From a virus, in IMG/VR virus record IMGVR_UViG_3300006104_000909, positions 1 through 25,802 of that record: a stretch of DNA of 25,802 bases; one strand, 5' to 3'. Position 1 is the first letter of the stretch; each line of letters begins with the position of its first letter. Shown here piece by piece: positions 18,603 through 24,043 of the stretch. A program made the translations under genes and the position numbers. The notes beneath the pieces were generated by a model that worked only from the letters and a program-made list of their open reading frames with translations, ran no database searches and was not told the origin of the DNA.

Positions 18603-19202
18603 TTAATTCCAGTCACCATAAGGATTTTTTGCATATGCACCAATTACCACGCTTGTTGCAACTGTTGGACTGTCAAAATAATGATTTTTTGCAAAGATGT
18701 ATTTTGATTTAGTTAAATCTAATACCAATATGCTATCAGAAATAAGAGTATTTTTTATTGTTCTTGCTTCTGCACTACCATCAACATTAAGTGATGCTTC
18801 TGATCCTTGTAGAACAGTCAAATGGTTTCTTATTTTTTCAGAATTTGACCCTTCATGAGCAATTGCTTCAGCAACAAATCCATATTTTTTATTCAAAATT
18901 ATTCTTTGTCCATGTGTAAATTTTTTTTGATTAGACTTTGCTTTTTTTCGATTTGCTTTTTTTCGATTAGGTTTAGATGGAATCTGCTGAACAGGTGGTG
19001 CATTTAATGCAGGATTAAACCCGCCTATAATAACATCTTCTGGTAATGGTGAATTATTTTGTTCGCTAATTTTTTCTATGCAATTTGGTGTCATTTCAAT
19101 ATGAAATTCTTTTGATTTTAGAATTAAAGTAAAATTTTCTTTATCTAAAATGTTAAGTATATCTGATATAAATGCTGTTATTTTTTGTGTATTTACTGAC
19201 AT
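18603..19202 (-). CDS. DUF4357-like protein B with basic linker (199 aa)
   Basis: The start MSVNTQK at 19202 is preceded by a strong AAGGAGA site. A longer frame from 19232 would overlap the upstream gene and lacks such a site. The N-terminal ~70 residues are of mixed hydrophobic type. A Lys/Arg-rich linker (NRKKANRKKAKSNQKK) follows and could contact nucleic acid. The C-terminal ~100 residues (FTHGQRIILN.. LTVLQGSEAS.. SKYIFAKNHYFDSPTVATSVVIGAYAKNPYGDWN) match the DUF4357 pattern of a GS-x-A strand, a y-x-F-x-x-d-x-x-FxSPxxAaxxvxG core and a terminal W. It is a paralogue of the gene just upstream and is followed directly by the GIY-YIG gene. DUF4357 has no firmly known activity; a specificity or nucleic-acid-binding role for the nuclease is an inference. 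Confidence 0.65.
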   Translation of the reverse strand: MSVNTQKITAFISDILNILDKENFTLILKSKEFHIEMTPNCIEKISEQNNSPLPEDVIIGGFNPALNAPPVQQIPSKPNRKKANRKKAKSNQKKFTHGQRIILNKKYGFVAEAIAHEGSNSEKIRNHLTVLQGSEASLNVDGSAEARTIKNTLISDSILVLDLTKSKYIFAKNHYFDSPTVATSVVIGAYAKNPYGDWN

Positions 19203-19218
19203 TATTTTCTCCTTAATA

Positions 19219-19773
19219 TTATTTCCATTCATGATATCCGCTAGTGCAAGATCCTAGTATGATAGAACTTGCCCTAGACATTGTATTAAAAGGGCAATCC
19301 TTAACAAAAATCATTTTATTTTTATCTGTTGGATGATCACATATAAATCCACTATCTATTAAATCTTTTTTTATGGCCTCATATCTTCCGAAAGACTGAA
19401 TAGTTTCGCAGTTATATACCTCGCTTCCTGCAGAAACAGTTAATGTGTTTGAAGCTACTTTGCCACTGGTATTGTATGATGTAATTGTTGCTCTTGCTTT
19501 TATATTTGGCTTATCGATATAAATTATTGATCCAACATTAATAAATCTTGTTTTACTGTCTCTCGCTGCAAATATGCGATTTGTTGGAATAGTAATTGGA
19601 TGTATTTGTACAGGGTTCAATGATTGTGTCTGCACTGTCTGCGTCTGCAAATTAAATTCTTGTTTAATTATTATATCGAAATCACCATCATTTATTACAA
19701 TTTTATCATTATCAAATGATGGTTTATATACATCAAATATGTGTTTTAAAAGTTTGTTATATTTTTCACCCAT
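19219..19773 (-). CDS. DUF4357-like protein A (184 aa), first gene of the operon
   Basis: The ATG at 19773 follows an AAGGAGA site. Residues 1-60 are an N-terminal region with a KIVINDGDFDIIIKQEF strand pattern that also appears, diverged, in protein B. Residues about 75-184 (FINVGSIIYIDKPNIKARATI.. LTVSAGSEVYN.. RYEAIKKDLIDSGFI.. MIFVKDCPFNTMSRASSIILGSCTSGYHEWK) fit DUF4357, with the GSE strand, the FxxxSRASSxxxG core and the final W. Similarity to protein B along the whole length indicates tandem duplication. The gene is read from its own promoter, and the three genes are separated by 16 and 1 nt. No enzymatic motif is visible, so the function is unknown. Confidence 0.62.
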   Translation of the reverse strand: MGEKYNKLLKHIFDVYKPSFDNDKIVINDGDFDIIIKQEFNLQTQTVQTQSLNPVQIHPITIPTNRIFAARDSKTRFINVGSIIYIDKPNIKARATITSYNTSGKVASNTLTVSAGSEVYNCETIQSFGRYEAIKKDLIDSGFICDHPTDKNKMIFVKDCPFNTMSRASSIILGSCTSGYHEWK

Positions 19774-19808
19774 GATTTCTCCTTCGTACTGGATTGATAA
19801 TATAATAT

Positions 19809-19838
19809 ACTATAGCATTAACATTATTTGGCAGTCAA
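19809..19838 (-). promoter_or_regulatory. Promoter of the DUF4357 / GIY-YIG operon
   Basis: On the minus strand TTGACT (19838-19833), an 18-nt spacer and an extended -10 TGC-TATAGT (TATAGT at 19814-19809) lie 36 nt before the first start codon. It faces away from the RNA promoter at 19916, leaving a divergent control region between them. Confidence 0.7.
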
Positions 19839-19915
19839 AATTAAACGAGAAATTTGTGAGAGGAAATTGGCTGCCAACTCTATTTTGTGAGTTTGCCATC
19901 TCGTGAAATTATCGC

Positions 19916-19944
19916 TTGACAGATAATTTGAATAGTGGTATAAA
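19916..19944 (+). promoter_or_regulatory. Promoter of structured RNA 1
   Basis: TTGACA (19916-19921), a 17-nt spacer and TATAAA (19939-19944) give a near-consensus sigma70 promoter with a start near 19952. No ribosome binding site with a credible ORF follows before the terminator at 20191. Confidence 0.8.
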
Positions 19945-19951
19945 GTAATCC

Positions 19952-20224
19952 TTAGAGAGAACGCAGGCGGCTTGGTAATTCGTGCTTGGGAAGAAACAGA
20001 ATTACAGACTGGTGTTGTAATGGAAATGTTTTTATAGTAAAAGGGCGGGGATTGATCATCTTCCGCAGTTGAAGCGACTAATCAATCGTGGAATGAGTCA
20101 CTATATGGAATATGGAAGTTACTCGGGTGGCCACCCGAAAAAAACACCATTACTTATGATACTAATTAAATATGTAGTAAAGTTACCCAAGGGCAGATAA
20201 TCTTTGTAATTATCTGCCCTTTTT
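19952..20224 (+). ncRNA. Structured RNA 1 (about 270 nt, unknown family)
   Basis: The unit runs from a consensus promoter to a strong terminator with no convincing ORF. Its 5' part contains a 7-bp stem GTAATTC/GAATTAC. The domain at 20043-20138 is shared with structured RNA 2. GCGG (20045-20048) can pair with CCGC (20063-20066), and GATTGAT (20050-20056) with ATCAATC (20081-20087); these cross and so form an H-type pseudoknot. Thirty-five nt further, after GTTAC, a hairpin TCGGGT-GGCC-ACCCGA (20123-20138) follows. In RNA 2 the same elements occur with compensatory changes. I do not recognise the family. A trans-acting RNA, decoy or ribonucleoprotein scaffold are all possible. Confidence 0.78.
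20191..20224 (+). terminator. Intrinsic terminator of structured RNA 1
   Basis: A perfect 11-bp stem GGGCAGATAAT / ATTATCTGCCC with a 7-nt loop is followed by TTTTT (20220-20224). Confidence 0.92.
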
Positions 20225-20248
20225 AGTCATAAATTTTTAAATTTATCC

Positions 20249-20276
20249 TTGACAATAAATTACTATAGTGTATATT
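20249..20276 (+). promoter_or_regulatory. Promoter of structured RNA 2
   Basis: TTGACA (20249-20254), a 16-nt spacer and TATATT (20271-20276) lie 25 nt after the end of the RNA 1 terminator. The start is expected near 20283. Confidence 0.72.
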
Positions 20277-20282
20277 GGTTTT

Positions 20283-20689
20283 ATTGATTGAGAAATCAAG
20301 AGGAATTAGGAGGTTCGAGTCCTCTAATGGAAAGAAAGATTTACATTTGTTTCCATACATGGTGTTAAATTTAACGGTCCGGTAGTTGTTGGTGCGAACG
20401 GAAGGAAGGTTAAGTAACCATCAGAGATGTAGTAAAAGAAGTATATTTTTAGGTATGGGCAGGGACTGGTAATCTTCTGCAGTTGAAGCGACTAACCAAT
20501 CGTGGATGGAGAACTTAGAAATATATGGGCGTTACCAGTGTGCGCACGCTGCCGAGTACGATTGTTATTTAAGGTGCATCTCTATTACTTAAGAATACCA
20601 TGCGGGTTATTCGGGGGACACTGAATCGCAAGAGTCAAGTTGGGTTCTTAAAAAAAGGCGAATATCCGCTAAGATATTTCGCCTTTTTT
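20283..20689 (+). ncRNA. Structured RNA 2 (about 400 nt, paralogue of RNA 1)
   Basis: This second promoter-to-terminator unit has no convincing ORF. The domain at 20457-20551 matches RNA 1. GCAG (20459-20462) pairs with CTGC (20477-20480), and GACTGGT (20464-20470) pairs with ACCAATC (20495-20501) with one mismatch. Thirty-four nt further a hairpin CAGTGT-GCGC-ACGCTG (20536-20551) follows GTTAC. The strictly conserved primary sequence is GCAGTTGAAGCGACTAA in the loop region. A later CTATTACTTAAGAATAC segment also resembles RNA 1. The 5' part is unique and holds a TTGATT/AATCAA hairpin and a T-arm-like hairpin GGAGG-TTCGAGT-CCTCT, but lacks acceptor stem and CCA, so it is not a tRNA gene. The family is not recognised. 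Confidence 0.76.
20651..20689 (+). terminator. Intrinsic terminator of structured RNA 2
   Basis: The stem GGCGAATATC / GATATTTCGCC (one bulged A) is extended by A6/T6 pairing and has a CGCTAA loop. The T run at 20684-20689 ends it. Confidence 0.88.
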
Positions 20690-20805
20690 ATTTCGATTAT
20701 CCTTGTGATAAATAGATGTGGTAATCCAATTACTCACAATAATTGTTTAATTAGACATAAAATTGAACGAGATGGATATATTTGGAAGCGTGAAATTGCT
20801 GATGC

Positions 20806-21369
20806 TTAATCGAAATTCGTTATTTTCCTTAAAATTTTAGTTTGAAATTTCAAGGAATAGTCTAACCAACTCATAATTTCTTCCGTTAATTCGTTATGAA
20901 AATGCGGAATATGATTTTCAAGTTTCAATTTTGCAAAAACTTCACCATCTTCTGATGTTTTGGTCATCCCTTCTTTCTCAGCAATTTTTAACATAAATGA
21001 GTTCTGAGCAAGACATTGTGTAAATAATTCACTTACACCTCTGTTCTCGCCCCATTCAACTGCTTTCTTGAATAAAGCATGACCATGACCCTTGCCTCTC
21101 TGTGATTTTTCCACAGACAAACCAAGCTCGGCATGTTTGTGACCATCTTGGGTATTGATGATGCAAATGTGAATTGCGGCAATGATATTAAGATCAGAAT
21201 CAAAGCAGCCATAGATAACGTCATCAAATAATGTAATGTTATCTACATATTTTTCAATTGTTTCATCGCCAGTGTACATCCCAAAACGCATACGGCGATC
21301 TTCTGTATCCAAGCGTAACAAATGTTCCTTGAATTTATTTAATTCATATGGTAATATATGTCTCAACAT
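20806..21369 (-). CDS. GNAT-family N-acetyltransferase (187 aa)
   Basis: The ATG at 21369 has an AAAGGAA site 9 nt upstream. Residues 80-100 (AELGLSVEKSQRGKGHGHALF) are a textbook GNAT motif A with V86 and the R91-G-K-G-H-G96 acetyl-CoA pyrophosphate loop. The motif B region SELFTQCLAQNSFMLKIAEKEGM carries the usual Asn (N123). The N-terminal LRLDTEDRRMRFGM is frequent in bacterial GNATs of this subgroup. A C-terminal extension (residues 155-187) is amphipathic. The enzyme should transfer an acetyl group from acetyl-CoA to an amine; the substrate is unknown. It is transcribed toward the structured RNA 2 terminator and divergently from the gene at 21500. Confidence 0.82.
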   Translation of the reverse strand: MLRHILPYELNKFKEHLLRLDTEDRRMRFGMYTGDETIEKYVDNITLFDDVIYGCFDSDLNIIAAIHICIINTQDGHKHAELGLSVEKSQRGKGHGHALFKKAVEWGENRGVSELFTQCLAQNSFMLKIAEKEGMTKTSEDGEVFAKLKLENHIPHFHNELTEEIMSWLDYSLKFQTKILRKITNFD

Positions 21370-21403
21370 GATAAATTCCTTTCATTTATTGCAGTGCAAT
21401 ATA

Positions 21404-21432
21404 TATTTATCATGGTATTTATAATATGTCAA
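21404..21432 (-). promoter_or_regulatory. Promoter of the GNAT gene
   Basis: On the minus strand TTGACA (21432-21427), a 17-nt spacer and TAAATA (21409-21404). A TATAAATA box (21423-21416), the T4-type late consensus, lies inside the spacer and could be an alternative start signal. Confidence 0.55.
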
Positions 21433-21462
21433 GTTAATTGACCTAATTTAAGAAAAGTGTCA

Positions 21463-21470
21463 TATAAATA
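21463..21470 (+). promoter_or_regulatory. TATAAATA box upstream of the 21500 gene
   Basis: TATAAATA stands 30 nt before the start codon. A TTGACC (21438-21443) is 19 nt away, too far for an optimal sigma70 promoter, so a late-type promoter is an alternative. In DNA this AT-rich the 8-mer also arises by chance. Confidence 0.4.
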
Positions 21471-21499
21471 TGCGTATGATATTTTTAAGGTGAAAGCAT

Positions 21500-22177
21500 A
21501 TGCGAATGAATGAAATAGTAACGAGAAGAATGAACTCAGAAGTGTGTAAAACTGGAAGAAAGTCATTTTATGAATCATGGCTATCTGAAATGCCAATGGG
21601 CTTAAATCAACCAAATGATATAAGTTATATCTGCAGAATTATCAATGAATTTGCACCAACTCAAAAAATTATAGATTTGGGCAATAATTTGTATAAAATG
21701 AATATAGATCCTTTATTTTATTACTGGTATGGACCATTAAATAATATTGAAATGGGTATAGAAATAGAAAAAACGCCACATGCATTGGTAGTCAACACAA
21801 TTGCTAAAAGAAATAGTGGCATTGCCCCATTTGCATCTGATTTGTATTTGGCAATATTAAATGATAATAAAGGAAATACAAATGTAAGATTGTCTAGTGA
21901 TAAATTTTTAAGTGACGATGCACTTAAAATATGGAAAAGATTAGTTTCTACTGGACATAAAATATCTGTATATGATAATACTAAACCAGGACATACTTTT
22001 ACACCAATAGAAACTGAAAATGATTTATTAAAATATTTTAAACATGGTGATTCGACATATTCAAAACATCAGTATGTATTAAGTGAATCTGAAGGGAGTT
22101 TTATATTTTTAAAATCTAGATTCGAATATAGAAAAAAATGGGAGACACTTCTTCCAGATGATTTAATTAACGATTAA
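21500..22177 (+). CDS. Uncharacterised phage protein, GNAT-like fold possible (225 aa)
   Basis: The ATG at 21500 follows AAGGTG at 21487-21492. Like the 16934-17569 gene the product begins MRM and a charged helix. Residues 95-160 (ALVVNTIAKRNSGIAPFASDLYLAIL.. VRLSSDKFLSDDALKIWKRLVSTGHKISVYDN) align in pattern with residues 108-165 of that protein: a strand, a G-x-A loop, a helix, then S-D-x-x-x-x-x-x-A-x-x-x-W-x-x-L. The canonical GNAT loop is degraded here, so activity may be lost. The rest shows no motif I know. It heads a short plus-strand series of small genes. Function unknown. Confidence 0.7.
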   Translation: MRMNEIVTRRMNSEVCKTGRKSFYESWLSEMPMGLNQPNDISYICRIINEFAPTQKIIDLGNNLYKMNIDPLFYYWYGPLNNIEMGIEIEKTPHALVVNTIAKRNSGIAPFASDLYLAILNDNKGNTNVRLSSDKFLSDDALKIWKRLVSTGHKISVYDNTKPGHTFTPIETENDLLKYFKHGDSTYSKHQYVLSESEGSFIFLKSRFEYRKKWETLLPDDLIND

Positions 22178-22190
22178 AGGGATAAGAACA

Positions 22191-22391
22191 ATGACAAACG
22201 ATGAATGGCTGGCTAATTTTAAACTGGAACAACAAAAACAAAAACCAGTTAAAGAAATTCCACAAAATATTTACTATGAACACTCCAGAAAGTCTTTGAA
22301 AGAATCTTTTGATAATGCTGATCAAAAGATTAAAGAACTCGAAGATGTAGCAAACCTTTGGAAGTCAAAATTAAATACACTTTTCTATTGA
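22191..22391 (+). CDS. Small hypothetical protein with C-terminal coiled coil (66 aa)
   Basis: The ATG at 22191 has an AAGGGA site and follows the previous stop by 13 nt, so it is probably cotranscribed with it. The product is highly charged. Residues 33-62 (RKSLKESFDNADQKIKELEDVANLWKSKL) have heptad-like spacing suitable for a coiled coil. No family recognised. Confidence 0.65.
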   Translation: MTNDEWLANFKLEQQKQKPVKEIPQNIYYEHSRKSLKESFDNADQKIKELEDVANLWKSKLNTLFY

Positions 22392-22415
22392 CATATAACA
22401 AAATGATGTTACTGT
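22388..22415 (+). promoter_or_regulatory. Possible promoter of the 22446 gene
   Basis: TTGACA (22388-22393) overlaps the TGA stop of the previous gene. A weak TACTGT follows after 16 nt. The perfect -35 and the 54-nt gap before the next start favour a promoter, but the -10 is poor. Confidence 0.4.
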
Positions 22416-22445
22416 GATAGGTATTCTTATTTTGGAGGATTTGTC

Positions 22446-22760
22446 ATGAAAACATTTGTCATAAATTGCAGTAGGGATATGAGAACTGGTGATCCATCAT
22501 ATCCTATTACATCCACTGAATATTATGAATATCCTAAGCCAATCAGGGAAAAAAAAGAGGATGGGGAATACATTTATGCGGTTTGTAAAACATATCAAGA
22601 CGCAATGGATTTTATTAAAAATCTTTCATTAAACTGGCCAAAAACTATTACACTTGATGACAAAAATAGGATTATCGAAACAAAAAATGTTGGTGATTAT
22701 CTTGAAGTGAGAACATCAGCACCAGCTGATCCTGATGCTAGAAATCTTGATTTAAATTAA
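22446..22760 (+). CDS. Hypothetical protein (104 aa)
   Basis: The ATG at 22446 follows a strong TGGAGGA site. The product starts with a beta strand (MKTFVINCSRD), has a central Tyr/Pro-rich section (STEYYEYPKPIREKKEDGEYIYAVCKTYQDAMDFIKNL) and an Asp-rich tail. There is no signal peptide, transmembrane segment or motif known to me. It precedes the RNA ligase transcription unit, which has its own promoter, so a shared function is not implied. Confidence 0.65.
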   Translation: MKTFVINCSRDMRTGDPSYPITSTEYYEYPKPIREKKEDGEYIYAVCKTYQDAMDFIKNLSLNWPKTITLDDKNRIIETKNVGDYLEVRTSAPADPDARNLDLN

Positions 22761-22769
22761 AAAATATAT

Positions 22770-22797
22770 TTGACAACCAAATAAAATGTGGTAGTAT
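22770..22797 (+). promoter_or_regulatory. Promoter of the RNA ligase gene
   Basis: TTGACA (22770-22775) with TAGTAT at a 16-nt spacing (22792-22797); a TATAAA lies 3 nt further. The start near 22805 leaves a structured leader of about 80 nt before the ligase gene. Confidence 0.6.
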
Positions 22798-22814
22798 AAA
22801 TTTATAAGGTTAAT

Positions 22815-22877
22815 TCCTTTGGTGAACAGACGGGATCGATATAGCAATTTGGCTATACCTAAATTCAACAAAGGAGA
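22815..22877 (+). promoter_or_regulatory. Leader RNA that can sequester the ligase ribosome binding site
   Basis: TCCTTTG (22815-22821) is perfectly complementary to CAAAGGA (22869-22875), which contains the Shine-Dalgarno AAAGGAG of the RNA ligase. After one mismatch four more pairs extend the stem. An inner hairpin TATAGC-AATTTG-GCTATA (22840-22857) sits inside. This layout suggests a translational switch such as a riboswitch, thermometer or protein-bound leader. No known aptamer is recognised. Confidence 0.6.
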
Positions 22878-22883
22878 AACATT

Positions 22884-23426
22884 ATGAAGAAGATGAAGAC
22901 TGTGTTTATCATTGATCGTAACAACGGTTCTGTTGCTATTAATGAAGTTATGCCCGGAAACGAATGGGTTATTGCTGGTGAAGGATTCGCCACGCGTAAG
23001 GTAGATGGAACATCATGTTTAGTTCGTGATGGAAAGTTGTTTAAGAGGTTTGATGCTAAGAATGGTAAGAATCCTCCTGAAGGATGGGAACCATGCGAAG
23101 ACAAGCCGGATGAAAAGACTGGACATTTTCCTGGATGGGTTCCTGTTGGTAATGGACCTGAAGACAAGTTTCATAACGAGGCTTTTGCTAAGGGGACATT
23201 TGTTAATGGGACTTATGAGTTAGTTGGTCCGAAGGTGAATGGTAATAAGGAAGGATTAACTTCACATGAATTATGGAAACATGGTTCAATTGTTTTAGAA
23301 GTTAAGAGAACTTTTGAAGACATTCGTGAATGGTTGTCTAACAATATCGTAGAAGGGATTGTCTTTCACCATCCTGATGGACGTATGGCTAAGATCAGAA
23401 GGAAGGATTTTGGGTTGAAGTGGTGA
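22884..23426 (+). CDS. RNA ligase of the RLIG1 / DUF5565 type (180 aa)
   Basis: The ATG at 22884 lies 7 nt after AAAGGAG. Nucleotidyltransferase ligase motifs appear in order: motif I K39-V-D-G (ATRKVDGTSCLV, with Lys39 the expected AMP-accepting residue), a conserved R55 in FKRFDAK, NGTYELVGPKV with E112 as the motif III-like element, motif IV EGIVFHH (157-163) and motif V MAKIRRKDF (168-176, K170). The segment GKNPPEGWEPC..GHFPGW is characteristic of the family of human RLIG1 (C12orf29). By family knowledge such enzymes seal 5'-phosphate and 3'-hydroxyl RNA ends with ATP. It is compact: the catalytic core without a large extra domain. In phage a role in repairing cleaved tRNA or other RNAs is likely but inferred. 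It has its own promoter, leader and terminator. Confidence 0.82.
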   Translation: MKKMKTVFIIDRNNGSVAINEVMPGNEWVIAGEGFATRKVDGTSCLVRDGKLFKRFDAKNGKNPPEGWEPCEDKPDEKTGHFPGWVPVGNGPEDKFHNEAFAKGTFVNGTYELVGPKVNGNKEGLTSHELWKHGSIVLEVKRTFEDIREWLSNNIVEGIVFHHPDGRMAKIRRKDFGLKW

Positions 23427-23427
23427 G

Positions 23428-23456
23428 AAAGGAGGCAAGAGCCTCCTTTTTCTTTT
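23428..23456 (+). terminator. Terminator of the RNA ligase gene
   Basis: A 9-bp stem AAAGGAGGC / GCCTCCTTT with an AAGA loop is followed by TTCTTTT. It begins one base after the stop codon, and its tail runs into the next -35 element. Confidence 0.9.
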
Positions 23457-23482
23457 GACATATTTGAAAAATATGTTATTAT
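23455..23482 (+). promoter_or_regulatory. Promoter with palindromic spacer for the HAD gene
   Basis: TTGACA (23455-23460) and TATTAT (23477-23482) at a 16-nt spacing; TATACT at 23480-23485 is an alternative -10. The spacer carries a perfect dyad ACATATTT-GAA-AAATATGT (23458-23476) that fits an operator for a dimeric repressor. Confidence 0.6.
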
Positions 23483-23508
23483 ACTTAAAATGTGAAAGGA
23501 TAAAAATA

Positions 23509-24021
23509 ATGACTGATAAAATTGTAGTTTCCAAATTATTTTTAGATAGCGATGGTTGCTTCTGTGATTTTGATAAGAAAGTGAAAGAAATTTTCAATGG
23601 CAAATCGCCAGAAGAAATTACCGATCGTGTAATGTGGCCTGTTTTGGCAAAATATATGGATCCAATTACTGGCCGCGATTTTTTTGACAGTCTCGAATGG
23701 ATTCCAGGGTCAAAAGAATTGTGGAATATTCTTAAGGGATATGAGAATGATATTCTGACAGGAATGCCTAGAGGCGGGTGGGCCAAAAAAGGCAAGGAAG
23801 CATGGTGGGCAAGAGAAGCTGGAGTATTTCATATTATTACTTGCATGTCGAAAGACAAGCAGCTTCATTCTGGGGCCGGTCGCCTATTGATTGATGATCG
23901 CAAGAAAAATTGTGATCAATGGGTTGCAATGGGTGGTGAAGCAATTCTATTTACTTCACCAGAACAAGCAATCGCCGAACTTGATCGTTTTGATCTTTCT
24001 GATCTGGCTGTAGGATACTAG
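23509..24021 (+). CDS. HAD-superfamily phosphatase / 5'(3')-nucleotidase-like (170 aa)
   Basis: The ATG at 23509 follows an AAAGGA site. A longer frame from 23455 would start inside the promoter and is rejected. HAD motifs are visible: motif I LDSDGCFCDFD with D13-x-D15, motif II ILTG with T84, a Lys-bearing segment after TCMS (SKDK, residues 115-118) and motif IV LLIDDR with D129-D130. The segment DFFDSLEWIPGSKELWNIL lies in the small cap region, as in deoxyribonucleotidase-type members found in phages. Expected reaction: hydrolysis of a phosphate ester, possibly of nucleotides or of nucleic-acid 3' ends. The choice cannot be made from sequence. It lies directly after the RNA ligase gene, though as a separate transcription unit. 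Confidence 0.72.
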   Translation: MTDKIVVSKLFLDSDGCFCDFDKKVKEIFNGKSPEEITDRVMWPVLAKYMDPITGRDFFDSLEWIPGSKELWNILKGYENDILTGMPRGGWAKKGKEAWWAREAGVFHIITCMSKDKQLHSGAGRLLIDDRKKNCDQWVAMGGEAILFTSPEQAIAELDRFDLSDLAVGY

Positions 24022-24043
24022 GAGAAATCCTAGTATCTTTTTT
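24014..24043 (+). terminator. Terminator of the HAD gene
   Basis: A perfect 10-bp stem GATACTAGGA / TCCTAGTATC with a GAAA tetraloop and TTTTTT. It starts inside the last codons of the gene and includes the TAG stop. Confidence 0.92.

Noticed and set aside
18602-18643. Longer start for the GIY-YIG gene
   Set aside because: It would overlap the upstream gene by about 40 nt; the ATG at 18601 right after the stop fits translational coupling better.
20043-20140. Group I intron core in RNAs 1 and 2
   Set aside because: GCAGTT..GACTAA resembles an R-type segment, but the partner S segment (AAGATATAGTC-like) and the P4-P6 elements are absent, and neither RNA interrupts a gene.
20283-20345. tRNA gene suggested by GGTTCGAGTCC
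   Set aside because: There is no acceptor stem, no CCA and no D or anticodon arm at proper spacing; only a T-arm-like hairpin is present.
20705-20809. Small ORF ending CGNPITHNNCLIRHKIERDGYIWKREIADA
   Set aside because: The tail looks protein-like (GYIWK), but there is no ribosome binding site before the GTG at 20705, and the longer frame runs back through the RNA 2 terminator. It may be a gene remnant; not supported as a CDS.
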